A stretch of 64,000 bases of DNA from Geothrix oryzae. Its GTDB lineage: Bacteria > Acidobacteriota > Holophagae > Holophagales > Holophagaceae. The stretch covers positions 682,001 to 746,000 of the forward strand of contig NZ_AP027079.1 in assembly GCF_030295385.1 (NCBI RefSeq), written 5' to 3'. The notes under the pieces are model-generated. The model worked only from the letters and a program-made list of their open reading frames with translations. It was not told where the DNA came from and did not search any database. Below, in pieces: positions 53,887 to 61,099 of this stretch. Made by a program: the position numbers and the translations under genes. Each line of letters opens with the position of its first letter. Position 1 is the first letter of the stretch.

Positions 53887-54756
53887 CTAGTTGGGGTCGT
53901 CGGAGGCGAGCTGCCTCCAGAATGCCGCAAACCCGCCGGGCTGCAAGGACACCTGCCCCAGCAGTTGCCGGGCCAGAAGCTGGAAGGCCTGGGCGGCGGG
54001 GCTCCGGGGGAAGAGATCCACCACGCCGCGCTGCTGGCGCACGGCCTGCAGGATGTGGGGGTCGTTGGGGATCATGCCCAGCACCTGGAGCTGTTTGCCG
54101 AGGAAGCGCTCCGTGGCTGCCTGGAGCTGATCGATGGTTTCCTGGGCCTCGTCGGAACTCTGGCCGTTGTTCACCAGCAGCCACAGCGGCTTGGAGGCCT
54201 CCCGCAGGTGCAGCACCTTCACCATGGCGTAGGCGTCCACCAGGCTGGTGGGCTCGGGCGTGGTCACCAGGATCACCTCCTGGGCGGCCATGAGGAGCTT
54301 GAGGACGGAATCGTGGATGCCAGCGGCGGTGTCGATGAGCAGCCAGTCCGCCGTCTCCGCCACCCGCTGGAGTCCCTGCACCAGCCGCAGCTCGCTCATG
54401 GTGTCGAGGCGGGTGAGTTCCTGGATGCCGCTGCTGGCGGGGATGATGCGGATGCCCATGGGGCCTTCCAGCAGGATCTCCTCGAGCACCTTCTCGCCCC
54501 GGAGCACATGCTCCAGGGTGAATTTCGGGGAGAGGCCCAGCAGGATGTCCAGGTTGGCCAGGCCGAAGTCCGCGTCCATGACCACGACCCGCTGGCCCTG
54601 CTGGGCGAGGGCGATGGCAAGGCCGGCCACCACATTGGTCTTGCCCACCCCGCCCTTGCCCGAAGTGATGGCCACGACGCGGGCGGCGAAGAGGGGTGCC
54701 TCGGGGCGCTGCCCCTGGGCCATGCTGCGGAGGCGGGATGCCTGGTCGCTGCTCAT
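53887..54756 (-). CDS. flhG: Flagellar number regulator FlhG (MinD-like ATPase)
   Basis: A 289-residue MinD/ParA-type ATPase that limits flagellar number with FlhF. Deviant Walker A SGKGGVGKTN, switch I VVMDADFGLANLDILLGL, and Walker B LLIDTAAGIHDSVL. In FlhG the ATPase acts on FlhF's GTPase and on switch-component delivery. Overlaps flhF by four bases. Confidence 0.93.
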   Translation of the reverse strand: MSSDQASRLRSMAQGQRPEAPLFAARVVAITSGKGGVGKTNVVAGLAIALAQQGQRVVVMDADFGLANLDILLGLSPKFTLEHVLRGEKVLEEILLEGPMGIRIIPASSGIQELTRLDTMSELRLVQGLQRVAETADWLLIDTAAGIHDSVLKLLMAAQEVILVTTPEPTSLVDAYAMVKVLHLREASKPLWLLVNNGQSSDEAQETIDQLQAATERFLGKQLQVLGMIPNDPHILQAVRQQRGVVDLFPRSPAAQAFQLLARQLLGQVSLQPGGFAAFWRQLASDDPN

Positions 54757-56084
54757 TCGGCCTCCTTCACGGTGGCAGGGAGGATGAGGTCGGCCACCCG
54801 GCGGCTGGTGGCCAGTTCCAGGGCCTCGGGCACTTCCTGGCCCGTGCCCAGGTAGCTGAGGGGCCGCTTGACGCGGACCAGGGTGCTGAGGATGGGGCCG
54901 TAGGTGGAGGTCTCGTCGAGCTTGGTGAAGAGCAGGCGGGTGGGATGCAGGGGCTCGTAGCGCGCGGCGATCTCGGCCAGATCGCGGGGCTTGGTGGTGG
55001 CCGACATCACGAGGTGGGTCTCCACCTCCGGCAGCTCGTCCAGCAGGCCGCGCAGCTGGCCCAGCGTCTCGGTGTCCTTGGGGCTGTGGCCGGGCGTGTC
55101 GATGAGCACCAGGGCGCGGTCCTGGTAGAAACGCAGGGCGCTGCGCAGGTCTTCCACCGTGAGGGCCACATGCAGGGGCACCTGCAGGATCTGGGCGTAC
55201 TGCTGGAGCTGATCCACGGCCGCCATGCGGTAGGTGTCGAGGGTGAGCAGGGCCACCTTCTGCTTCAGGTGGAGCTGGGCGTAGGCGGCCAGCTTGGCCA
55301 GCGTCGTGGTCTTGCCCACGCCGGTGGGGCCCACGAGCGCGGCCACGCGCATCTTGCCGGGATCCAGCTGGATGGGAGGGGCCACGGGGATGAAGTCGGC
55401 GATGACCCGGCGGAGGAAGAGCCGCGCCCGCTCAGCGTCCACGGCGCCGGCGGCGGAGTCGCCATCCTGGTCCACGAGGGCCCGCTGGGCGTATTCGCAG
55501 AGCCGCAGGGCCACCAGCGGTTCCACATCGTTGGCCACCAGGTCGCCGTAGAGCTCCAGCAGGCTGGGGGGCAGGTGCAGCTGGGCTGGGGGCATGCCCT
55601 GGCGCTGGATGCGGCTCAGCAGCGCCTTCATCTGATCGAGTTCCTTCAGGATCGAGGCGTTGCGCTGATCGTTGTCCTTGAGGGCCGCCACGGCGCCCTT
55701 GATCTCCAGCAGCTCCCTCCGGAGTGGCTGCAGATCCATGGGGGGGGCCGGCGGGGCGACGGGGGGCCGGGCTGTGGATTGGGCCGGGGGTTGGGCCGAA
55801 GGCCGTGCTGGAGGCCGGGATGGCGCCGGTTCCAGGGAGGGGCGGAGGCCGTAGGTCAGGGAGGCGGGACTGCCGGCGGCGAGCGGCGGCGTCGCCAGCT
55901 TCGCGCCGGGCTGGGCCTCGTCCACGGCGGCCGTGACTTCGATGACGGCCTCCTCGCCCAGGCCCAGGGCCGAGGCCCGCCGCCGGGTCCGGGTGGAGAG
56001 GATGAAGGCCTCCTCGCCCATCTCCTTCTTCACGATGTCCAGGGCATCCTGCATGGATCCGGCTTCGAAGGTCTTCACGCGCAT
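54753..56084 (-). CDS. flhF: Flagellar placement GTPase FlhF
   Basis: A 443-residue SRP-type GTPase that recruits FliF to the pole. N-terminal basic region (MRVKTFEAGSMQDALDIVKKEMG), a Pro/Ala-rich middle (about 75-125), then the NG domain: G1 GPTGVGKTTTLAKLAAY, G3 VLIDTPGHSPKD, G4 TKLDET. Its presence with FlhG suggests polar flagellation. Confidence 0.94.
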   Translation of the reverse strand: MRVKTFEAGSMQDALDIVKKEMGEEAFILSTRTRRRASALGLGEEAVIEVTAAVDEAQPGAKLATPPLAAGSPASLTYGLRPSLEPAPSRPPARPSAQPPAQSTARPPVAPPAPPMDLQPLRRELLEIKGAVAALKDNDQRNASILKELDQMKALLSRIQRQGMPPAQLHLPPSLLELYGDLVANDVEPLVALRLCEYAQRALVDQDGDSAAGAVDAERARLFLRRVIADFIPVAPPIQLDPGKMRVAALVGPTGVGKTTTLAKLAAYAQLHLKQKVALLTLDTYRMAAVDQLQQYAQILQVPLHVALTVEDLRSALRFYQDRALVLIDTPGHSPKDTETLGQLRGLLDELPEVETHLVMSATTKPRDLAEIAARYEPLHPTRLLFTKLDETSTYGPILSTLVRVKRPLSYLGTGQEVPEALELATSRRVADLILPATVKEAE

Positions 56085-56106
56085 GGTCCACCCTTCACGA
56101 GTCGGT

Positions 56107-58206
56107 TCATGAAACAGTGCCCAGGTTCACGACGCGGACATCCATGGGCACCTCGCTGTGGCTCAGCACCACCAAGTGGGGCAGGGCCCGCTCCAGGAGG
56201 CGCCGCAGGTGGGGGCGCACGACGGGATTGGTCAGGAGCACCGGCTGGGCGCCGGGCAGGAGGGCCGCGATGCCATTGGCGATGCGGGTGAGCAGCTCCT
56301 GGGTGCGGCCCGGCTCCAGGGCCAGGAAGCTCCCGCGGTCCGTCTGCTCGATGCCGCCCTGGAGGGTCTGCTCGATCTGGGGATCGAGCACCAGCACGCC
56401 CAGCTCCCCGGTCTCGGACAGGTGCGGGCTCGTGAGCACGCGGCCCAGGGCCTGGCGGACATATTCGGTGATGAAGCCCACATCCTTGGTCATGGTGGCG
56501 GCATCGGCGGTGGCCTCGAGGATGCGGCCCAGATCCCGCACGGGCACGCGCTCCCGCAGGAGGTTGTGCATCACCTTCTGGAGGGTGGTCACGCTGACCA
56601 CATTGGGGATGAGGTCATCCACCAGCCGCGGCGAGGTCTCCTTGAGGGTGTCGAGGAGGTGCTGGACCTCGGGCCGGCCCAGCAGGTCCGGCGCATGCTG
56701 CTTGATGAGTTCCGACAGGTGGGTGGTGAGCACGGTGGCGGGCTCCACCACCGTGTAGCCCAGCATCTGGGCCCGGTCCCGCTGGGCGTCGGGGATCCAG
56801 TAGGCCGGCAGGCCGAAGGCGGGCTCCGAGGTGGGCGTGCCGGCCAGGTCCTCCGTGGCGGTGCCGGGGTTCATGGCCAGGAACTGGGTGGGCTGCAGCT
56901 CGGCCCGGGCGATCTCCTCGCTTCGGAGCAGCAGGCGGTAGGTATGGGGGGGGAGCTGCAGGTTGTCGCGGATGCGCACGGGGGGCACCACGATGCCCAG
57001 CTCCTGGGCCATCTGGCGCCGCACGGCCTTGATGCGCTCCAGCACCGTGCCGCCCTGGTTCACATCGAGCAGGGGGATGAGGCTGTAGCCCACCTCCAGG
57101 CCCAGGGGGTCGACCTTGAGCAGGCCCTCGACCCGCTCCCCGCCCTCCGCGGCGGCGGCCTTCGCCTTTTCCGCGGCGGCGGCGGCCTCTTCGGCGCCGG
57201 GGGTCGGCTTCGGCAGCTTCCAGGCCGCATAGGCCATGACGCCGAAGACGGAGCCCATGACCCAGAAGGGGAAGAGGGGCAGGCCAGGAACGGCTCCGAA
57301 GAGGAAGAGGACCGAGGCGGCGATGGCCAGGGGACGGTGGTCTGCGCCCATCTGCCCCAGCACCTGACTGCCCAGGCCCGTGGCGTCGCTGCCGCTGCGG
57401 GTGGTGAGGATGGCACCGCCCACGCTGATGAGCAGGCTGGGGATCACCGTCACCAGACCGTCGCCCACCGTCAGCAGCGTGTAGACCTCCAGGGCCTGCG
57501 TCACGGGCAGGTTGTAGCGCACCACGCCGAGGATGATGCCCGCCACGATGTTGACGGCCAGGATGATCAGGGCCGCCACGGAGTCCCGCTGGGTGAACTT
57601 CACGGCGCCGTCCATGGCCCCGTAGAACCCGGCCTCCTCCTGGAGATCCTTGCGGCGCCGGCGGGCCTCCTGCTCGTCGATGTAGCCCGCGTTCAGGTCG
57701 GCGTCGATGGCCATCTGCTTGCCGGGCAGGGCGTCCAGGGTGAACCGGGCGGTCACTTCGGCGATGCGGCCCGCGCCGTGGTTGATCACCAGGAACTGGA
57801 TGGCCAGGAGGATCAGGAAGACCACCAGGCCGATGACATAGCTGCCGCCCACCACGAACTGGCCGAAGGCCTTCACCATGTGGCCGGCGGCGTCCGCCCC
57901 CTGGTCCCCGGCGAAGAGGAGGATCCGGCGGGTGGTGGCCACATTGATGGCCAGACGGAAAAGCGTCACCACCAGCAGCACCGAGGGGTACGAGCTGAAC
58001 TCCTTGGGACGGGGCACATACATGCCCACCATCAGGATCACCAGGCTCAGGGTGATGTTCAGGACGATGAGCAGGTCCAGCATGAAGGCCGGCAGGGGCA
58101 GGACCATCACCACCAGCACGATCATCACGAAAACGGGCGCAGCGAGGTCCGACCGCCGCGAGAGGCGGGCCATATATGGAAGCAGACGGTCCAGGAAGGT
58201 CAACAT
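56107..58206 (-). CDS. flhA: Flagellar export gate protein FlhA
   Basis: A 699-residue export-gate protein. Eight N-terminal helices start at APVFVMIVLVVMVLPLPAFMLDLLIVLNITLSLVILMV. The FHIPEP motif region is present as SSYPSVLLVVTLFRLAINVATTRRIL and the later PGKQMAIDADLNAGYIDEQEARRRRKDLQEEAGFYGAMDGA. The cytoplasmic part is from about 345. If transcription starts at the -24/-12 element upstream the leader is only about 11 bases, so a start a few codons inside (for example MARLSRRSD) should be considered. Confidence 0.95.
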   Translation of the reverse strand: MLTFLDRLLPYMARLSRRSDLAAPVFVMIVLVVMVLPLPAFMLDLLIVLNITLSLVILMVGMYVPRPKEFSSYPSVLLVVTLFRLAINVATTRRILLFAGDQGADAAGHMVKAFGQFVVGGSYVIGLVVFLILLAIQFLVINHGAGRIAEVTARFTLDALPGKQMAIDADLNAGYIDEQEARRRRKDLQEEAGFYGAMDGAVKFTQRDSVAALIILAVNIVAGIILGVVRYNLPVTQALEVYTLLTVGDGLVTVIPSLLISVGGAILTTRSGSDATGLGSQVLGQMGADHRPLAIAASVLFLFGAVPGLPLFPFWVMGSVFGVMAYAAWKLPKPTPGAEEAAAAAEKAKAAAAEGGERVEGLLKVDPLGLEVGYSLIPLLDVNQGGTVLERIKAVRRQMAQELGIVVPPVRIRDNLQLPPHTYRLLLRSEEIARAELQPTQFLAMNPGTATEDLAGTPTSEPAFGLPAYWIPDAQRDRAQMLGYTVVEPATVLTTHLSELIKQHAPDLLGRPEVQHLLDTLKETSPRLVDDLIPNVVSVTTLQKVMHNLLRERVPVRDLGRILEATADAATMTKDVGFITEYVRQALGRVLTSPHLSETGELGVLVLDPQIEQTLQGGIEQTDRGSFLALEPGRTQELLTRIANGIAALLPGAQPVLLTNPVVRPHLRRLLERALPHLVVLSHSEVPMDVRVVNLGTVS

Positions 58207-58227
58207 ACCGACACCCGGGGGGTTCGG

Positions 58228-58243
58228 GGCGAGGGCTGTGCCA
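58228..58243 (-). promoter_or_regulatory. Sigma-54 (-24/-12) promoter of the flhA operon
   Basis: On the minus strand TGGCACA, four bases, TCGCC. GG and GC are exactly 12 bases apart and the -24 half is perfect; the -12 half departs from TTGCA at two positions. Confidence 0.6.
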
Positions 58244-58285
58244 GCCGCACGGCCAGGGGCCTTGCCGGGCCCCCGGCGCTCCCGT

Positions 58286-58324
58286 CACCCGGGCCCATTA
58301 CCCGGACCCATCACCCGGACTCGG
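58286..58324. repeat. Three 13-base tandem repeats
   Basis: Units of (C/T)ACCCGG(G/A)CCCAT at 58286-58298 and 58299-58311 and a decayed third to 58324. They run across the stop codon of the YraN gene. Confidence 0.5.
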
Positions 58325-58718
58325 GCCCCCGGTTCACCTTCAGTCCATCCCAGCGCTCCGGAGCGTGGAATTTCCAACGCCAACCGGCCCAGCTCACGCG
58401 CTGGAAGGTGACCCTTCCGGGCCAGGGTACGCGGTCGAGCCAGGTCAGGAGGGCCCGTTGCAGGCGGAGGCGCTGCTCGGGCCCCAGGGCCGTGTCGGCG
58501 CCCACCCAGGCCCCGGGACGCCGGGCCTTCACCTCCAGGAGCCGCAATTCCGGCCCCCGGCTGAGCAGCAGGTCCAGCTCATAGCGGCCCAGCTTCTGGC
58601 GCCAGGCCACCAGATCCCAGCCCCGGGCCCAGAACAGCCAGAGCGTCAGCCGCTCGGCACGGAGGCCCAGGCGGCGGGCCGCCTCACCGCGCCGCGTCAC
58701 GGGAGAGTTCCAGGGCAT
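58311..58718 (-). CDS. YraN-family (UPF0102) protein
   Basis: A 135-residue protein of the YraN family, related to Holliday-junction-resolvase-like nucleases. The family core is visible: GEAARRLGLRAERL, YELDLLLSRGPELRLLEVKARRPGAWVG, with Asp and the E-x-K catalytic-type residues. Its biological role is not established. Start overlaps the GNAT gene by 35 bases; the last codons lie in a 13-base tandem repeat, so the C-terminus may have been altered. Confidence 0.85.
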   Translation of the reverse strand: MPWNSPVTRRGEAARRLGLRAERLTLWLFWARGWDLVAWRQKLGRYELDLLLSRGPELRLLEVKARRPGAWVGADTALGPEQRLRLQRALLTWLDRVPWPGRVTFQRVSWAGWRWKFHAPERWDGLKVNRGPESG

Positions 58719-59190
58719 AGAAGACGGTGTCCACCACCATGCGGGGGAATTCCGGAGGCAACGCCTCCGGCCCCACCGGCCGGAACCCGTTGCGCTCGTA
58801 GAAGCGGTGGGCCGCCCTCATGTGCGGCAGGGTGCCGAGCCAGAGGCCCGGAAGCCCCTGATTCCGGGCGTGGGCAAGCAGGGTATCCAGCAGGGCTTGG
58901 GCCAGGCCGCTGCCGCGGGCATCCCGGTGGAGGAACATCTTCCGCAGAGCCCCGCCACCCCCGGGCGTTTGGCCGAAGTCGATGAGGCCGAGGGTGCCGA
59001 GGACGCGGTCCCCCTCAAGGCCCACCCAGAAACCGCCTCGGCCAGCCTGGTAGACCTCGGGGATCCGACTCAGGTCCGGCTGATCCCCGGCGGTGATGGG
59101 AACGCCGAATTCCATCTGCTGGATGGGGAGGATCAGGTTGAGCACCTGCTCCTCCTGGCCCGTCCGGAAGGGTTGGATCACGAACGCCAT
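58684..59190 (-). CDS. GNAT-family N-acetyltransferase
   Basis: A 168-residue acetyltransferase. The acetyl-CoA loop is FLHRDARGSGLAQALLDTLLAHARNQG (R-x2-G-x-G/A type), and the C-terminal RAAHRFYERNGFRPVGP is typical. Substrate unknown. It lies between a membrane protein (six bases upstream) and YraN (overlap), so the three may be co-transcribed. Confidence 0.9.
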   Translation of the reverse strand: MAFVIQPFRTGQEEQVLNLILPIQQMEFGVPITAGDQPDLSRIPEVYQAGRGGFWVGLEGDRVLGTLGLIDFGQTPGGGGALRKMFLHRDARGSGLAQALLDTLLAHARNQGLPGLWLGTLPHMRAAHRFYERNGFRPVGPEALPPEFPRMVVDTVFYALELSRDAAR

Positions 59191-59196
59191 GGGCGG

Positions 59197-59766
59197 CTAC
59201 TCGTCCCGTCGGGGCAACAGCAGGCTGCGCTGGACGCGCTCGAGGTTGCCGTGGATCCGCACGATCTTCCAGGCGAGGACCATGGCGTAGCCCAGCCAGA
59301 CCCAGAGCAGGCGCGGATCCACGGGGGTGCGCTTGAGGACATCGGTGCCCAGGTCCAGGCGGAGGCCCTGGAGGTACCACACCACCACCCCGAAGGCGAT
59401 GAGCAGGTAGCCCCAGCGGATCCAGTAGGGGCGCAGCCCCTCCTTCACCTTCCAGCGGAGCAGCAGCCAGCGGTCGAAGCGCTCGCTCTTCTCCTCGGCG
59501 AAGTGCAGGGCCAGTAGCTGATCCACCAGGGGGGCGTAGCGGTGGACCTTCAGTTCCTGGATCTCCTCCTCGCCGTTCACCTTGCGCAGGAAGGCCGAGC
59601 GGATCTTTCCGACGCATTCCTCCCAGGGGGCCTCCTCCCGCTGCAGCGAGAGGTGCAGCCGCACCAGCCCCACCCAGAGCAGGGCCTGGGCCATCAGGAC
59701 CACCCACAGGGACCAGCCCTGCCAGCCCTGGGTGCGGACGAGGTCGAGAAAACGGGTGAGATCCAT
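59197..59766 (-). CDS. Hypothetical membrane protein
   Basis: A 189-residue protein with three membrane helices (about residues 18-38, 120-140, 150-168) and a charged cytoplasmic loop between the first two (EEAPWEECVGKIRSAFLRKVNGEEEIQELK). No family recognised. A TAAACT box lies just upstream of the ATG region. First gene of a unit with the GNAT and YraN genes. Confidence 0.65.
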   Translation of the reverse strand: MDLTRFLDLVRTQGWQGWSLWVVLMAQALLWVGLVRLHLSLQREEAPWEECVGKIRSAFLRKVNGEEEIQELKVHRYAPLVDQLLALHFAEEKSERFDRWLLLRWKVKEGLRPYWIRWGYLLIAFGVVVWYLQGLRLDLGTDVLKRTPVDPRLLWVWLGYAMVLAWKIVRIHGNLERVQRSLLLPRRDE

Positions 59767-59832
59767 GGAGGGAGTTTAGCCCGATCCGCTACCATGGCCG
59801 GGGTCGCCTGGATGGCGATGCGGAGGTTGCCA

Positions 59833-60006
59833 ATGGGCGGGGAGGATCTGAAGACGGCGGCGGCCTGGGCCAAGGATCTGGGTGTGCCCGAGAAGAAGCT
59901 GAAGGACGCCCTCAAGACCGCGGGCATCGAGCCCGACGCCAAGAAGGGCGTGTGCGCCTACTACTCCAAGGTCTCCGCCGAGAGGGTGAAGAAGACCCTC
60001 AAGTAG
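59833..60006 (+). CDS. Small basic helical protein
   Basis: A 57-residue protein with GGAGG six bases before the ATG. It is Lys-rich with alternating helices (TAAAWAKDLGVPEKKLKDALK; YYSKVSAERVKKTLK), and its L-G-V-P-x-x-x-L-K-D-A-L-K pattern looks like a short helix-turn-helix or SAP-like DNA-binding unit, but the assignment is open. Longer in-frame readings have no ribosome site. It converges with the exonuclease gene, three bases away. Confidence 0.6.
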   Translation: MGGEDLKTAAAWAKDLGVPEKKLKDALKTAGIEPDAKKGVCAYYSKVSAERVKKTLK

Positions 60007-60009
60007 GGG

Positions 60010-60648
60010 TCAGACCTTGCCCCAGGGCACTTCGCCGGCGGCGAGGAAGGTTTCGCCGTCCATGCCCCGGTCCTCGGCCCGCTGGAGGAGGTGCTGGAGG
60101 GCCTCGGCCGTGGCCTCGGCGTCCTGCAGGGCGCGGTGGGCCCGGGTGTTGGTGATGCCGAGGAAGGCGCAGAGCTCGGCGAGGCTGCGCCGGGGCAGCT
60201 CGGGAATGAGCTTCTTGGCCAGCAGGCGGGTGCAGATGAGCCGGTGGCGGCGCCAGACGCCTTCGGGCAGCCAGGCCTTGAGGAAGCTGCCGTCATAGGG
60301 CGCGTGGTGGGCCACCCAGATGCGGCCCTCCAGCTGCGGCGCCAGCTTCAGGGCCACCTGCTCCCAGGGCGGGGCGCCCGCCAGCATGGGCAGGCTGATG
60401 CCCGTGAGGCGCTGGATCTCCTCCGGGAGGAAGCCCTGGATGGAGGCCAGGCTGGAGTAGCGATCCTCCACCACCACGCCCGAGAGGCGCACCAGGCCGA
60501 CCTCCGTGATCTCGGAGGGCTGGATGAACCGCCCGTCCTTGCCCCAGCGGGCCTTCGGGCTGCCCCCCGTGGTCTCCAGGTCCAGCACGGCGAACCGCAG
60601 TTCCCGGAGGGCGGGGGAGGCGGGCTCGAGGAGCGGCTCCTGCGTCAT
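60010..60648 (-). CDS. DnaQ-like 3'-5' exonuclease
   Basis: A 212-residue DEDDh exonuclease of the DNA polymerase III epsilon/ExoX class. Exo I is AVLDLETTGG (Asp-x-Glu). Exo II is the HHAPYDGSFL block, and Exo III is HRALQDAEATAEAL with the His and Asp. It has no other domain, so it could be a stand-alone proofreading or DNA-repair nuclease. Its ATG overlaps the stop of the zinc-ribbon gene by four bases. Confidence 0.88.
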   Translation of the reverse strand: MTQEPLLEPASPALRELRFAVLDLETTGGSPKARWGKDGRFIQPSEITEVGLVRLSGVVVEDRYSSLASIQGFLPEEIQRLTGISLPMLAGAPPWEQVALKLAPQLEGRIWVAHHAPYDGSFLKAWLPEGVWRRHRLICTRLLAKKLIPELPRRSLAELCAFLGITNTRAHRALQDAEATAEALQHLLQRAEDRGMDGETFLAAGEVPWGKV

Positions 60649-61067
60649 GCGCTGACCAGGGTCTTGAGCCCATCCCTGAAGAGCACATCGACCTTCTTGC
60701 CCAGGCGCCGCTGGACCCGCCCCAGGCCGAAGCTGGGGTGATCCATCCAGGCGCCTTCCTCCCAGCGCTCGGCGATGCTGTAGCGCCGGGCCTGGGCCCC
60801 GCCCTGCTCCTGCATCAGGACTTCCTGGAACTGGGAGACCAGCGAGCCCGGCCGGGGACCACCCGCCTTGGCGGCCGCGGGGATCCGCGGAGAACGGGGA
60901 AGGGGCTCGGGCTTGGCGACCCGGAACTTGTGCACGGAGCGGCAGTTTCCGCAGATGAGCTTGTCGGGCACGCCATTGGTCACGGTCAGGACCTGATGCC
61001 GCGTCTCGCCGCCGCAGCGCCCGCAAGGCGCATCCACATCCTGGCCGGCGTAGTAGATCTTCGTCAT
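60645..61067 (-). CDS. Zinc-ribbon protein with C-terminal KOW/Tudor-like segment
   Basis: A 140-residue protein. An N-terminal zinc ribbon has two C-x2-C pairs (CGRC and CGNC, residues about 15-42); the linker is Pro/Arg-rich. The C-terminal WMDHPSFGLGRVQRRLGKKVDVLFRDGLKTL resembles the small beta-barrel (HPxFGxGxV...VxFxDGxKxL) found at the end of UvrD/PcrA helicases and in CarD-like RNA-polymerase binders. Coupled to the exonuclease gene, so a nucleic-acid role is likely. Confidence 0.72.
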   Translation of the reverse strand: MTKIYYAGQDVDAPCGRCGGETRHQVLTVTNGVPDKLICGNCRSVHKFRVAKPEPLPRSPRIPAAAKAGGPRPGSLVSQFQEVLMQEQGGAQARRYSIAERWEEGAWMDHPSFGLGRVQRRLGKKVDVLFRDGLKTLVSA

Positions 61068-61099
61068 GCCACCAGACTAGCATCCACTGAGGAATGAGG

